From: Vigna angularis
Taxonomy: Eukaryota > Streptophyta > Magnoliopsida > Fabales > Fabaceae
Assembly (NCBI RefSeq): GCF_016808095.1
Contig: NC_068974.1
Span: 930,001-994,000, forward strand
Length of the DNA: 64,000 nucleotides
Direction of reading: 5' to 3'
Shown piece after piece: positions 13,045 through 21,689 of this stretch. Under the pieces are notes generated by a model, which was given only the letters and a program-made list of their open reading frames with translations, searched no databases and was not told the origin of the DNA. The position numbers and the translations under genes are program-made. Each line of letters opens with the position of its first letter. The stretch's first letter is position 1.

Positions 13045-13411
13045 TGTAACGTCCCGGCAACTCACAGGGACCATCGACTGCCCCCACAGATCACCACCAG
13101 GCTTTCACCCATCCCAGAATTACTCCAAGCTAAGCACGCTTAACCATGGAGTTCTTATGGGTCAGGCTACCGAAAAGTAAATGCATTTTGGTGATATGAG
13201 TAGTCAAATCAATTCCTTTAAGCTATCCTTCAACTGTATAGTCCCATACCTACACAGTCTCCAGATCCCTCTCATTCCGGTGTATGTTCGATTCGTCCAT
13301 GTACCCCTTCCACCCGAAGCTGCCAGGAGCCGCTCCTTGTCTGTGCCCCCTACACCATGCTTCTTGCACCGGCGTCACTCCCCGCCCTCGTCTCCGTGCC
13401 CGGGTGTCACA
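13045..13411 (-). repeat. Cassandra 3' LTR
   Basis: 367 bp. Compared with the other LTR it lacks about 53 bp in the middle, including the first part of the 5S-like segment (after CAGGCTTT at about 13104). It keeps about 170 bp that the other LTR has lost (about 13168-13345). Confidence 0.85.
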
Positions 13412-13467
13412 TGCCCACCAGCTTCCGCTTGGTTCGTCCTCGAACCACACCGTACTGGGAGAGGCTA

Positions 13468-13480
13468 GGCTCTGATACCA
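13468..13480 (-). other. Cassandra primer-binding site (tRNA-iMet)
   Basis: Minus strand TGGTATCAGAGCC, complementary to the 3' end of initiator methionine tRNA, 2 nt inside the right LTR. Confidence 0.85.
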
Positions 13481-13482
13481 TC

Positions 13483-13720
13483 TGTAACGTCCCGGCAACT
13501 CACAGGGACCATCGACTGCCCCCACAGATCACCACCAGGCTTTCCAGTGTGCTTTGTCCTCACTCGCACACTTTCCGGGAAAACTTCCCAGAAGGTCACC
13601 CATCCCAGAATTACTCCAAGCTAAGCACGCTTAACCATGGAGTTCTTATGGGTCAGGCCTGCACCATGCTTCTTGCACCGGTGTCACTCCCTGCCCTCGT
13701 CTCCGTGCCCGGGTGTCACA
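13483..13720 (-). repeat. Cassandra 5' LTR
   Basis: 238 bp. It keeps the full 5S-like block (13582-13656) but lacks the segment between GGGTCAGG and CTGCACCATGCTTC that is present in the left LTR. Confidence 0.85.
13582..13656 (-). other. 5S rRNA-like segment in the Cassandra LTR
   Basis: On the minus strand this follows plant 5S rRNA from the GGAGTTC region through AAGCACGC and GGGTGACC to CTGGGAAG, with scattered mismatches. In Cassandra this keeps RNA polymerase III internal-promoter boxes. It is not a 5S rRNA gene: both ends of the 5S sequence are missing. Confidence 0.85.
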
Positions 13721-14128
13721 TTCCAATAAAGAGAACAGTCGGATCATGACGTGTAATTAAATGTAAAATTACAGTCATCCAGAAATAAAAGAAAACGGAA
13801 ATTCAAACTTAAATAGCTTAAAGAGTCGAACACTACACGTGTTCAGATGGGAAACTCCTAAGAAGACTACTCCGCAACCTTAGTATCCTCCAGCTCTTGC
13901 TCCAAAGGGATCTCTTCAACAACGTCTACTCCCATCCAAGTGGATGATCATCGCCAGAGAAACATACCCAAACAGTACACAACACAAACAATGCAAGGGT
14001 GAGCTAGACATAAAAAGCATGTTATCATACATAGAACAAATAAGATATATTCGTTAAACCACAAATCACAAACGAACACGTCATGCAAAAGTCCCCCAAA
14101 CATGATAAATTGACATCACAAGACTCAT
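13721..14128. other. Family-B LTR, leader part
   Basis: Non-coding. It shares short blocks with the start of B2 (for example TCAAACTTAAAT and AAGGGTGAGCT) but is more diverged than the tail region. Confidence 0.5.
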
Positions 14129-14584
14129 CTTTACACTCGCATATTTCAGCTGACACTCCCCAATATTATTCAAGGTAAATACACACGACTCATCTTTACA
14201 CTCGCATAGTTCAGTTGGCACTCCCCAACACTATGCAAGGCAAATACACACGTCACATCTTTACACTCGCATAGTTCAGTTGGCACTCCCCAACACTATG
14301 CAAGGTAAATACACACGTCTCATCTTTACACTCGCATAGTTCAGTTGGCACTCCCCAACACTATGCAAGGTAAATACACCCGACTCTTCTTTACACTCGC
14401 ATAGTTCAGCTGGCACTCCCCAACACTATGCAAGGTAAATACACCCGACTCTTCTTTACACTCGCATAGTTCAGCTGGCACTCCCCAACACTATGCAAGG
14501 TAAATACACCCGACTCTTCTTTACACTCGCATAGTTCAGCTGGCACTCCCCAACACTATGCAAGGTAATATTTCCAACACGACT
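14129..14584. repeat. 65-bp tandem repeat, 7 copies
   Basis: CTTTACACTCGCATA recurs at 14129, 14194, 14259, 14324, 14389, 14454 and 14519, an exact 65-bp period. The last three units are almost identical and the first is most diverged, so the array grew at its right side. It is part of the B1 LTR; B2 has no comparable array. Confidence 0.95.
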
Positions 14585-14658
14585 ATCTTTACACTCACAT
14601 ACATCATTTACATTCACAATCGTATCATCACAATAATTTATCATATTTCATACATTCT

Positions 14659-15970
14659 TGTACTGATAGGTCCTCCCGGCATAAGGCACGCCCGCCCAGT
14701 AATCCGGACGTCCGCCAAATAGTCTAGGACCGTCCGTCCTTACAAACCGGACGACCGTCCAAGGACGTCCGCCTAGGAATCAGGCCCGAACGAGCGGCCA
14801 ACCATCTGAGAGGTGGACGTCCGCCCAAGGTTGGCTTGTCCGCCCAATGCGGAGCGTCCGCCAATGTGGAGCGTCCGCCCAATGTGGAGCGTCCGCCCAA
14901 GAGGTGGACGTTCGCCCAAAGAAGTAGAACGTTCGCCCAAGGACTGGGTCCGCCAATGTGGAGCGTCCGCCCAGTGTGGAACGTCCGCCCAAGAGCTGGA
15001 CGTTCGCCCAAGAGTAGGACGTCCGCCCGAGTGGACGTTCGCCCGAGAGTAGGACGTCCGCCCAAGAGCTGAACGTTCGCCCAAGAGTAGGACGATCGCC
15101 CAAGCAGTGGACGTTCGCCCAAGATGTGGAACGTCCGCCCAAGAGGTGGACGTTCGCCCAAAGAGTAGGACGTTCGCCCAAGGACTGGGTCCGCCAATGA
15201 GGAGCGTCCGCCCAGTGTGGAGCGTCCGGCCAATGTGGAGCGTCCGCCAGTGTGGAACGTCCGCCCAAGAGGTGGACGTTCGCCCAAAAGAGTAGAACGT
15301 TCGCCCAAGGACTGGGTCCGCCAATGTGGAACGTCCGCCCAAGAGCTGGACGTCCGCCCAAGAGCTGGACGTCCGCCCAAGGATTGGACGTCCGCCCAAG
15401 GAATTGACGTCCGCCCAAGAGCTGGACGCCCACCTAGGGTAGCATCCCTGACCGACCATCATTCCCAACCGACGCACTTCGCTGATCACATGGTTAAATG
15501 CTAATGACACATTAAGTCCTTAATAAAGATTAAGGTATTATTGGGCCGTTTGAAGGCCCCCAAAGGTAAAAGCCCATTATGATCAGTATAAATAAAGGTC
15601 TCAGGTATGATGTCTAGACAGATTGCTTAGAACGCAACACATGCATGCATTATTCAACGCCCTGTCATATTACTGACTTGAGCGTCGGAGTGCCTTTAGC
15701 AGGTACCCGGCCCCTCCCCACTGGGAGGGTGGAGCAGCGCTAAGGAGAGGAAGGACGTCCTCCCGGTTTGGAGCACAGAGCCATCGTCCATCTTGGTGCC
15801 GCCCGTCCGTGAAGCTTGCTTCGGGTCGTGGGATCCGGCTGAAAGTGTCCGCCCGTTTCCGACGTTCGTGATCACTCATCCGCCCGTCTCCAGAATTCGT
15901 CATCCGCCCGTCCATCTTCAACAGTAAGCTCGTGTGTTTTTACAGGGTCCGCCCGGACACCGTCGAAACA
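14659..15970 (+). repeat. Element A 5' LTR (1312 bp)
   Basis: Holds a dense array of about 16-bp units (GTGGACGTTCGCCCAAGA and variants such as GTGGAACGTCCGCCC) at about 14810-15430. Then comes a conserved U3/R/U5 part with TATAAATAAAGG near 15587 as possible TATA box and the motif ACTTGAGCGTCGGAGTGCCT near 15675, also seen in LTR F. Confidence 0.92.
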
Positions 15971-15972
15971 TT

Positions 15973-15989
15973 TGGCGCCCACCGTGGGG
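15973..15989 (+). other. Element A primer-binding site
   Basis: TGGCGCCCACCGTGGGG, 2 nt after the LTR end. Element D has TGGCGCTCATCGTGGGG at the same place, so the two have related primer sites. Confidence 0.8.
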
Positions 15990-16079
15990 CCGTGTGACTT
16001 TGGTTACCCAAAGGTGACCACGAGAAATGAGCACGGGCAACCCCATCACCAGTACTTCATAGCTGCACGACATATGTCC

Positions 16080-16740
16080 TCGGCCGTTCGGCCTCCGCAC
16101 ATTTAAGAACGATCGGCCTCAGCATAGTCTCGGCCGTTCGTCCTCAACATTTAGGAACGCTCGGTCTCAGAATTGTCTCGGCCGTTCGGCCTCAGCATAA
16201 TCTTGGACGTTCGCGCTCAGCATAATCTCGGACGTGACCAACCAATCCGGACCTAAGCGCTCGTCCGCCCGGATTCAAAGAGCGCTCGTCCAATCCGGAC
16301 TTAAGCGTTCGTCTGTCCGGCTTCAAAAAGCGCTCGTCCAATTCTGGACCCAAACGCTCGTCCGTCCAGCTTCGAAGAACGCCCATCCACTTGGCTGAAG
16401 CGCTCGTCCATCACGCCTCATCAGGCGCTCGTCCATAAGGCCTTAACTCTCGGCCTCAACACATTATCGGCCTGCTCGGCCTCAGCGTATTGTTGACCGT
16501 TCGAACTCCATATTTAAGGACGTTCGGCCCCAGCATAGTCTCGGCCGTTCGACCTCCTCATATTTAAGGACGTTCGGCCTCAGCAGTCTCGGCCGTTCGT
16601 CCTCGTCATATTTTCGGCCTCGGCCTATTTCGGCCATTCGGCCTCCACATGATTCAGAGCGTTCGGCCTCAGCACAGTCTCGGCCGTTCGGCCTCAACCT
16701 TTTCTCGGCCATTTAGCCATAGCGTATTGTCGGCCTTACA
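16080..16740 (+). repeat. Degenerate CGGCCGTTCGGCCTC array in element A
   Basis: Irregular units of about 25-40 bp built on CGGCCGTTCGGCCTCAGCAT, alternating with CGCTCGTCCAATCCGGAC units. It keeps the CGTTCG core found in the LTR arrays. Confidence 0.85.
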
Positions 16741-16845
16741 AGGTACGGACACATCTTTCTTTAAACTTGAAATTCGCTATGTTCCCTTCATGGTGCAGGT
16801 AACCGGCAACAATGGCGACAAAGGGAAAGACCGTCCGCCCTACTA

Positions 16846-17087
16846 AACTCCAAGCTGGTGAAAAGAGTGTTCCAACGAAAACAACTCTCAGCTTGGTTGG
16901 GCGACGAAGCGAAAGACCGTCCGCCCTACCAAACTCCAAGCTGGTGAAAAAGAGTGTTCCAACGAGAACATCTCTCAGCTTGGTTGGGCGACGGAGCGAA
17001 AGACCATCCGCCCTACCAAACTCCAAGCTGGTGAAAAAGAGTGTTCCAACGAGAACAACTCTCAGCTTGGTTGGGCGACGAAGCAAA
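16846..17087 (+). repeat. 86-bp tandem repeat (about 2.8 copies), shared with element D
   Basis: Units run CTCCAAGCTGGTGAAAA, GTGTTCCAACGA, CTCTCAGCTTGG. The reverse complement of the 86-bp array at 37661-38314 in element D gives the same unit with modest divergence. Orientation is the same relative to each element. Confidence 0.9.
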
Positions 17088-17383
17088 GAGCCGGCCATCC
17101 GTAACTTAGCCGAAACCGGCATTCAGCAAAAGAGCCGGCCATCCGTAACTTAGCCGAATCCGGCATTCAGCAAAGAGCCGGCCATCCGTAACTTAGCCGA
17201 ATCTGGCATTCAGCAAAGAGCCGGCCATCCGTAACTTAGCCGAATCCGGCATTCAGCAAAAGAGCCGGCCATCCGTAACTTAGCCGAATCCGGCATTCAG
17301 CAAAGAGCCGGCCATCCGTAACTTAGCCGAATCTGGCATTCAGCAAAGAGCCGGCCATCCGTAACTTAGCCGAATCTGGCATT
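17088..17383 (+). repeat. 43/44-bp tandem repeat, 7 copies
   Basis: GAGCCGGCCATCCGTAACTT recurs at 17088, 17132, 17175, 17218, 17262, 17305 and 17348. Units differ by one A in the AGCAAAA run and by CC/CT in ATCCGGC. Confidence 0.95.
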
Positions 17384-17537
17384 TAACACTAATCTGAAAT
17401 AGGAGGACGTCAATCAGCCATCCGGCCATTTGTCCTCCAAGGTACGCCAAGACGACCACCACATGGACCCAACAATTCGGGGACCATCTAAAAAATCCCT
17501 TCGCACAATCAAATTATGCTCGGGCTTGGGGGGCTTA

Positions 17538-18030
17538 TGTACTGATAAGTCCTCCCAGCATAGACCGAGCGAACGGTTAACAGGGCCGCCCCAAAATAGC
17601 AATCAGGACCAAGGCCGCTCGAGCGCCACAAGGCCGAGCGTTCACCCCTGTTGAGTACCAAAGTCGAGCGCCCACCCTGGACGACTCGCATAACACAAGA
17701 ACCAGACGTCTATCTAAAGTAGCACGTCCACCTAAAGATTGAACGAGCGTCCAATCACTCAAAAAGGGACGTCCAAGATGGAACGTCCGTCCAAAAATGG
17801 AAAACAGGACAAGCGTCCAGCCATTTGGACGTCCGCCCTAAAATGGCAATCAAGACGAACGTCCACCCAAGATGGCATGTCCGGTCACCCGTGTCAAGCA
17901 ACAAAGACCGAACGCCCAAATAAACATTAGTCCGAGTTTGCATGGATCCAGCGGTTTTCCAAAATGACGCCCATCCAAGCACGGACAACCCCTTCGCACA
18001 ATAAAATTATGCTCGGGCTTCGGGGGCTTA
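17538..18030 (+). repeat. Diverged extra U3 copy with its own polypurine tract
   Basis: GCTCGGGCTTGGGGGGCTTA at 17518-17537 is followed by TGTACTGATAAGTCC, a diverged start of the element A LTR. The same tract (GCTCGGGCTTCGGGGGCTTA) and LTR start recur at 18011-18031. So the 3' end carries two polypurine tracts 493 bp apart, the inner one leading into a U3-like piece rich in GGACGTCC/GACCGAGCG motifs. Confidence 0.8.
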
Positions 18031-19726
18031 TGTACTGATAGGTCCTCCCGGCATAAGGCACGCCCGCCCAGTAATCCGGACGTCCGACAAATAGTCTAGG
18101 ACCGTCCGTCCTTACAAACCGGACGACCGTCCAAGGACGTCCGCCTAGGAATCAGGCCCGAACGAGCGGCCAACCATCTGAGAGGTGGACGTCCGCCCAA
18201 GGTTGGCTTGTCCGCCCAATGCGGAGCGTCCGCCAATGTGGAGCGTCCGCCCAATGTGGAGCGTCCGCCAGTGTGGAACGTCCGCCCAAGAGGTGGACGT
18301 TCGCCCAAAGAAGTAGAACGTTCGCCCAAGGACTGGGTCCGCCAATGTGGAGCGTCCGCCCAGTGTGGAACGTCCGCCCAAGAGCTGGACGTTCGCCCAA
18401 GAGTAGGACGTCCGCCCGAGTGGACGTTCGCCCGAGAGTAGGACGTCCGCCCAAGAGCTGAACGTTCGCCCAAGAGTAGGACGATCGCCCAAGCAGTGGA
18501 CGTTCGCCCAAGATGTGGAACGTCCGCCCAAGAGGTGGACGTTCGCCCAAAGAGTAGGACATTCGCCCAAGGACTGGGTCCGCCAATGTGGAGCGTCCGC
18601 CCAGTGTGGAGCGTCAGGCCAATGTGGAGCGTCCGCCAGCGTGGAACGTCCGCCCAAGAGGTGGACGTTCACCCAAAAGAGTAGAACGTTCGCCCAAGGA
18701 CTGGGTCCGCCAATGTGGAGCGTCCGCCCAGTGTGGAACGTCCGCCCAAGAGCTGGACGTTCGCCCAAGAGTAGGACGTCCGCCCGAGTGGACGTTCGCC
18801 CGAGAGTAGGACGTCCGCCCAAGAGCTGAACGTTCGCCCAAGAGTAGGACGATCGCCCAAGCAGTGGACGTTCGCCCAAGATGTGGAACGTCCGCCTAAG
18901 AGGTGGACGTTCGCCCAAAGAGTAGGACGTTCGCCCAAGGACTGGGTCCGCCAATGAGGAGCGTCCGCCCAGTGTGGAGCGTCCGGCCAATGTGGAGCGT
19001 CCGCCAGTGTGGAACGTCCGCCCAAGAGGTGGACGTTCGCCCAAAAGAGTAGAACGTTCGCCCAAGGACTGGGTCCGCCAATGTGGAACGTCCGCCCAAG
19101 CAGTGGACGTTCGCCCAAGAGCTGGACGTCCGCCCAAGGATTGGACGTCCGCCCAAGGAATTGACGTCCGCCCAAGAGCTGGACGCCCACCTAGGGTAGC
19201 ATCCCTGACCGACCATCATTCCCAACCGACGCACTTCGCTGATCACATGGTTAAATGCTAATGACACATTAAGTCCTTAATAAAGATTAAGGTATTATTG
19301 GGCCGTTTGAAGGCCCCCAAAGGTAAAAGCCCATTACGATCAGTATAAATAAAGGTCTCAGGTATGATGTCTAGACAGATTGCTTAGAACGCAACACATG
19401 CATGCATTATTCAACGCCCTGTCATATTACTGACTTGAGCGTCGGAGTGCCTTTAGCAGGTACCCGGCCCTCCCCACTGGGAGGGTGGAGCAGCGCTAAG
19501 GAGAGGAAGGACGTCCTCCCGGTTTGGAGCACAGAGCCATCGTCCATCTTGGTGCCGCCCGTCCGTGAAGCTTGCTTCGGGTCGTGGGATCCGGCTGAAA
19601 GTGTCCGCCCGTTTCCGACGTTCGTGATCACTCATCCGCCCGTCTCCAGAATTCGTCATCCGCCCGTCCATCTTCAACAGTAAGCTCGTGTGTTTTTACA
19701 GGGTCCGCCCGGACACCGTCGAAACA
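18031..19726 (+). repeat. Element A 3' LTR (1696 bp)
   Basis: Same termini as the 5' LTR but 384 bp longer. The extra length is mainly a second copy of a block inside the GGACGTTCGCCC array: CAGTGTGGAACGTCC occurs at 18361 and again at 18729, a 368-bp shift. Confidence 0.92.
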
Positions 19727-19839
19727 ATTCTCATAACTTTTACATACATCACATCACAGCATATAATCCAAACATTTGTACACAGTTCAATTTAATAGAA
19801 AATGGATTTAGAATACATTTTTGGTAGAGTATTAATTGG

Positions 19840-20400
19840 ACGAGCACTATTCACCGGACACCATGGGACGTACGTTTCTGGAAGAACGCCATTTGCAACA
19901 GGCCGAACACTCTTGGACGAACGTCAACAAAACAAAATGGACGAACGTTGTCTAAGCAATATGGACGAACGCTCGCTTGATGATTTGGACGAACGTTCAA
20001 CTATTCGGATGAACGCTCAACAATTCGGACGAACGCACAACTATTCGGACGAACGCACAACTATTTGAACGAACGCTCAACTGCACTGTCGAACACTATT
20101 TGGACGCACGCTCAAAAGCACGGTCGAACACTATTTGGACGAACGCTTAAAAGCATGGACGAACACTATTTACTGAACACTATTGGACAAACGCTCAACT
20201 ATTTGGACGAACGCTCAACAATTTGGACGAACGCGAACGCTCATTAGGAAGAACGTTCACTGGGAAGGACGAACGCTCAAAAACACGGACGCTCAACTAT
20301 TTGAACGAACGCTCACAGAAACTTAAGGCCGAACGCTTGGACGAGCAAATTGGACGAACGTCCAATTTGGCTCGGACGAACGCGCTCCGCAGCATCTCGC
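19840..20400 (+). repeat. GGACGAACG array of family B, copy 1
   Basis: Irregular short units on TTTGGACGAACGCTCAACTA. It matches the larger array at 42045-43075 in B2. It ends in GCGCTCGGGCGCGA and GGGCGCCCGGGCG palindromic GC blocks. Confidence 0.9.
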
Positions 20401-21499
20401 GCTCGGGCGCGATATGCTGGGCGCGACATTTCCAGTGCCACTCGCGCCTGGGCGCGACAGTGGGGCGCCCGGGCGTGACCTGATGCAGAATTCTGCAGAA
20501 TACAGAATTCTGCAGATTTGAGGTCAGAACCTCTCTTACCATTTTCAACCCTTTTTAATTAACTTCTAACACCCTTAATTCATGTTTTATACTAGATTGA
20601 ACTTACCTAATTGATTATAAACGTTCCTTATTCAATTCTTAAGGGATTCATACTCAAATTCAACCATAAAACACCAATTTTCATAACTTTGATACTAAAA
20701 ATCCAATTCCACTACTTTGCACCTATTTTGATCAATTTGATGACTCCAACAAGTCACAATACAGTAGGTGAAACTATTCCAAATGCTCAATAACACTCTA
20801 GACCCCAAATACTCAAAATCACTACCTCACTTCCTCTCCAAATGACTAAAAAGCTATGAAATTCCAATTTCCTTCAATTCTAAAACATACAAGATTACAT
20901 ACATGAATCAACACATCAATTTCAGTTCAACCATACATACAACCACCATTTTCCAGCATCCTACTCATGCAACAACTATCAACATCCAGAAAATCCAACT
21001 CCCCTTACCTCTTGAAGACCTCCTAACAATCTTGAATGCAGTAAAGCTCTGGACGTTCTCTGCCTCACCTCTGGATGTAGCACCCAACACTTCACTTGAA
21101 TCTACCTTCCTCAAGCTTGCAGCTGCAACGCCGGACGACCTCTGCCTCACTTCTCCCAAGTTTGCAGCAAGCTTACTCTCTTCTCCAGATGCAACATCCA
21201 ACCTCCTTCAATCCCTGATTTCCCTTTTTAAGAAGAAAGACACGTTGCTTCTCACAGCCACTGCTCAGTGCTATGCCCACCAAGGAAGGAGATGATGGTG
21301 TTCTCATGGTGCTTGGAGCACTTGGAAGTGGAGAGGTCCACCATCTACCAGCCGCCCACTCCACCCAGCCGTTCACCATCATCGTGCAGCCGTCCACTGA
21401 GCTCCTTCCCCCACTAACAAAGTGCAGCAGCCCATTAGAAGGCCTACCCTACCATTTTCATTTTTAAAATAAAATTAAAAAGGACACCCGGTCCTTACA
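20401..21499. other. Family-B LTR tail
   Basis: Non-coding. 20401-21000 is close to 43075-43690 in B2, including the inverted motif CAGAATTCTGCAG. From about 21010 the two copies differ completely until the last bases. ORFs here are not conserved between copies. Confidence 0.6.
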
Positions 21500-21689
21500 T
21501 TTAATGTATCCGATTTAGTTCAATGAAATAAAATTTGAGTTTTGGTTTTGAATTGGTCTCATATTTTATTTCTTCAATACCATTGTTATTATGAGTTGTG
21601 GGTTTGTGGATTTCAGAATGTGGTCATTTTTTGTGTCTCCTAAGTTGCAGGGTTGTTTGTAAGATGTTCGTGTTTGAGTGGTCTTTCTG
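21500..21689. other. Flank between B1 and the satellite
   Basis: AT-rich, nothing recognised apart from the TTTAA duplication at its left edge. Confidence 0.5.

Larger units (their letters stand above)
13045..13720 (-). mobile_element. Cassandra TRIM retrotransposon (5S rRNA-like LTRs)
   Basis: Two direct copies start TGTAACGTCCCGGCAACTCA and end GGTGTCACA: 13045-13411 and 13483-13720. Between them, 71 bp hold a primer-binding site complementary to initiator tRNA-Met (TGGTATCAGAGCC on the minus strand, 13480-13468) and a purine-rich tract next to the left LTR. So the element reads on the minus strand with its 5' LTR on the right. Each LTR holds an antisense 5S rRNA-like segment. Tiny size, no coding capacity and 5S-like LTRs are the definition of Cassandra. 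Confidence 0.9.
14659..19726 (+). mobile_element. Non-autonomous Tat-like LTR retrotransposon A, TSD ATTCT
   Basis: LTRs 14659-15970 and 18031-19726 start TGTACTGATAGGTCC and end CACCGTCGAAACA. Flanks are ATTCT at 14654-14658 and 19727-19731. A primer-binding site follows the left LTR and a purine tract precedes the right LTR, so it reads on the plus strand. The 2060-bp interior has no gag, protease, RT or integrase; it is made of three tandem-repeat blocks and a duplicated diverged U3. The long ORFs in the LTRs come from the repeat arrays and are not genes. The PBS type and an 86-bp repeat shared with element D suggest that D-type elements supply its proteins. Confidence 0.92.
13045..21499. 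mobile_element. Composite LTR structure B1 (Cassandra plus family-B LTR) with nested element A, TSD TTTAA
   Basis: The structure starts TGTAACGTCCC at 13045 and ends GTCCTTACA at 21499. Both sides are flanked by TTTAA (13040-13044 and 21500-21504), a 5-bp target duplication. After Cassandra (to 13720) the sequence 13721-14658 plus 19732-21499 matches the family-B insertion at 41075-44065 in order: leader, GGACGAACG array, GC-rich palindromes, then a long AT-rich tail (20520-21000 versus 43180-43680 is nearly co-linear). B2 begins TGTAACATCCC and ends GGGTCTTACA, so B1 has Cassandra in place of the first about 20 bp of B. No coding region is supported. The long length without internal domains suggests a solo LTR or a large non-coding retroelement derivative. 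Confidence 0.65.

Noticed and set aside
13105..13660. 5S rRNA genes
   Set aside because: Only the central part of 5S is present, embedded in short LTRs with a tRNA-iMet primer site; this is Cassandra.
14129..14584. CRISPR-like regular repeat
   Set aside because: Plant nuclear DNA with full-length tandem units and no unique spacers.
14724..19267. Many long ORFs on both strands (up to 330 aa) with repeats such as GRTSTSWADVPH
   Set aside because: They lie in the CpG-rich 16-bp arrays of the A LTRs; several frames are open at once and the peptides are translated repeats.
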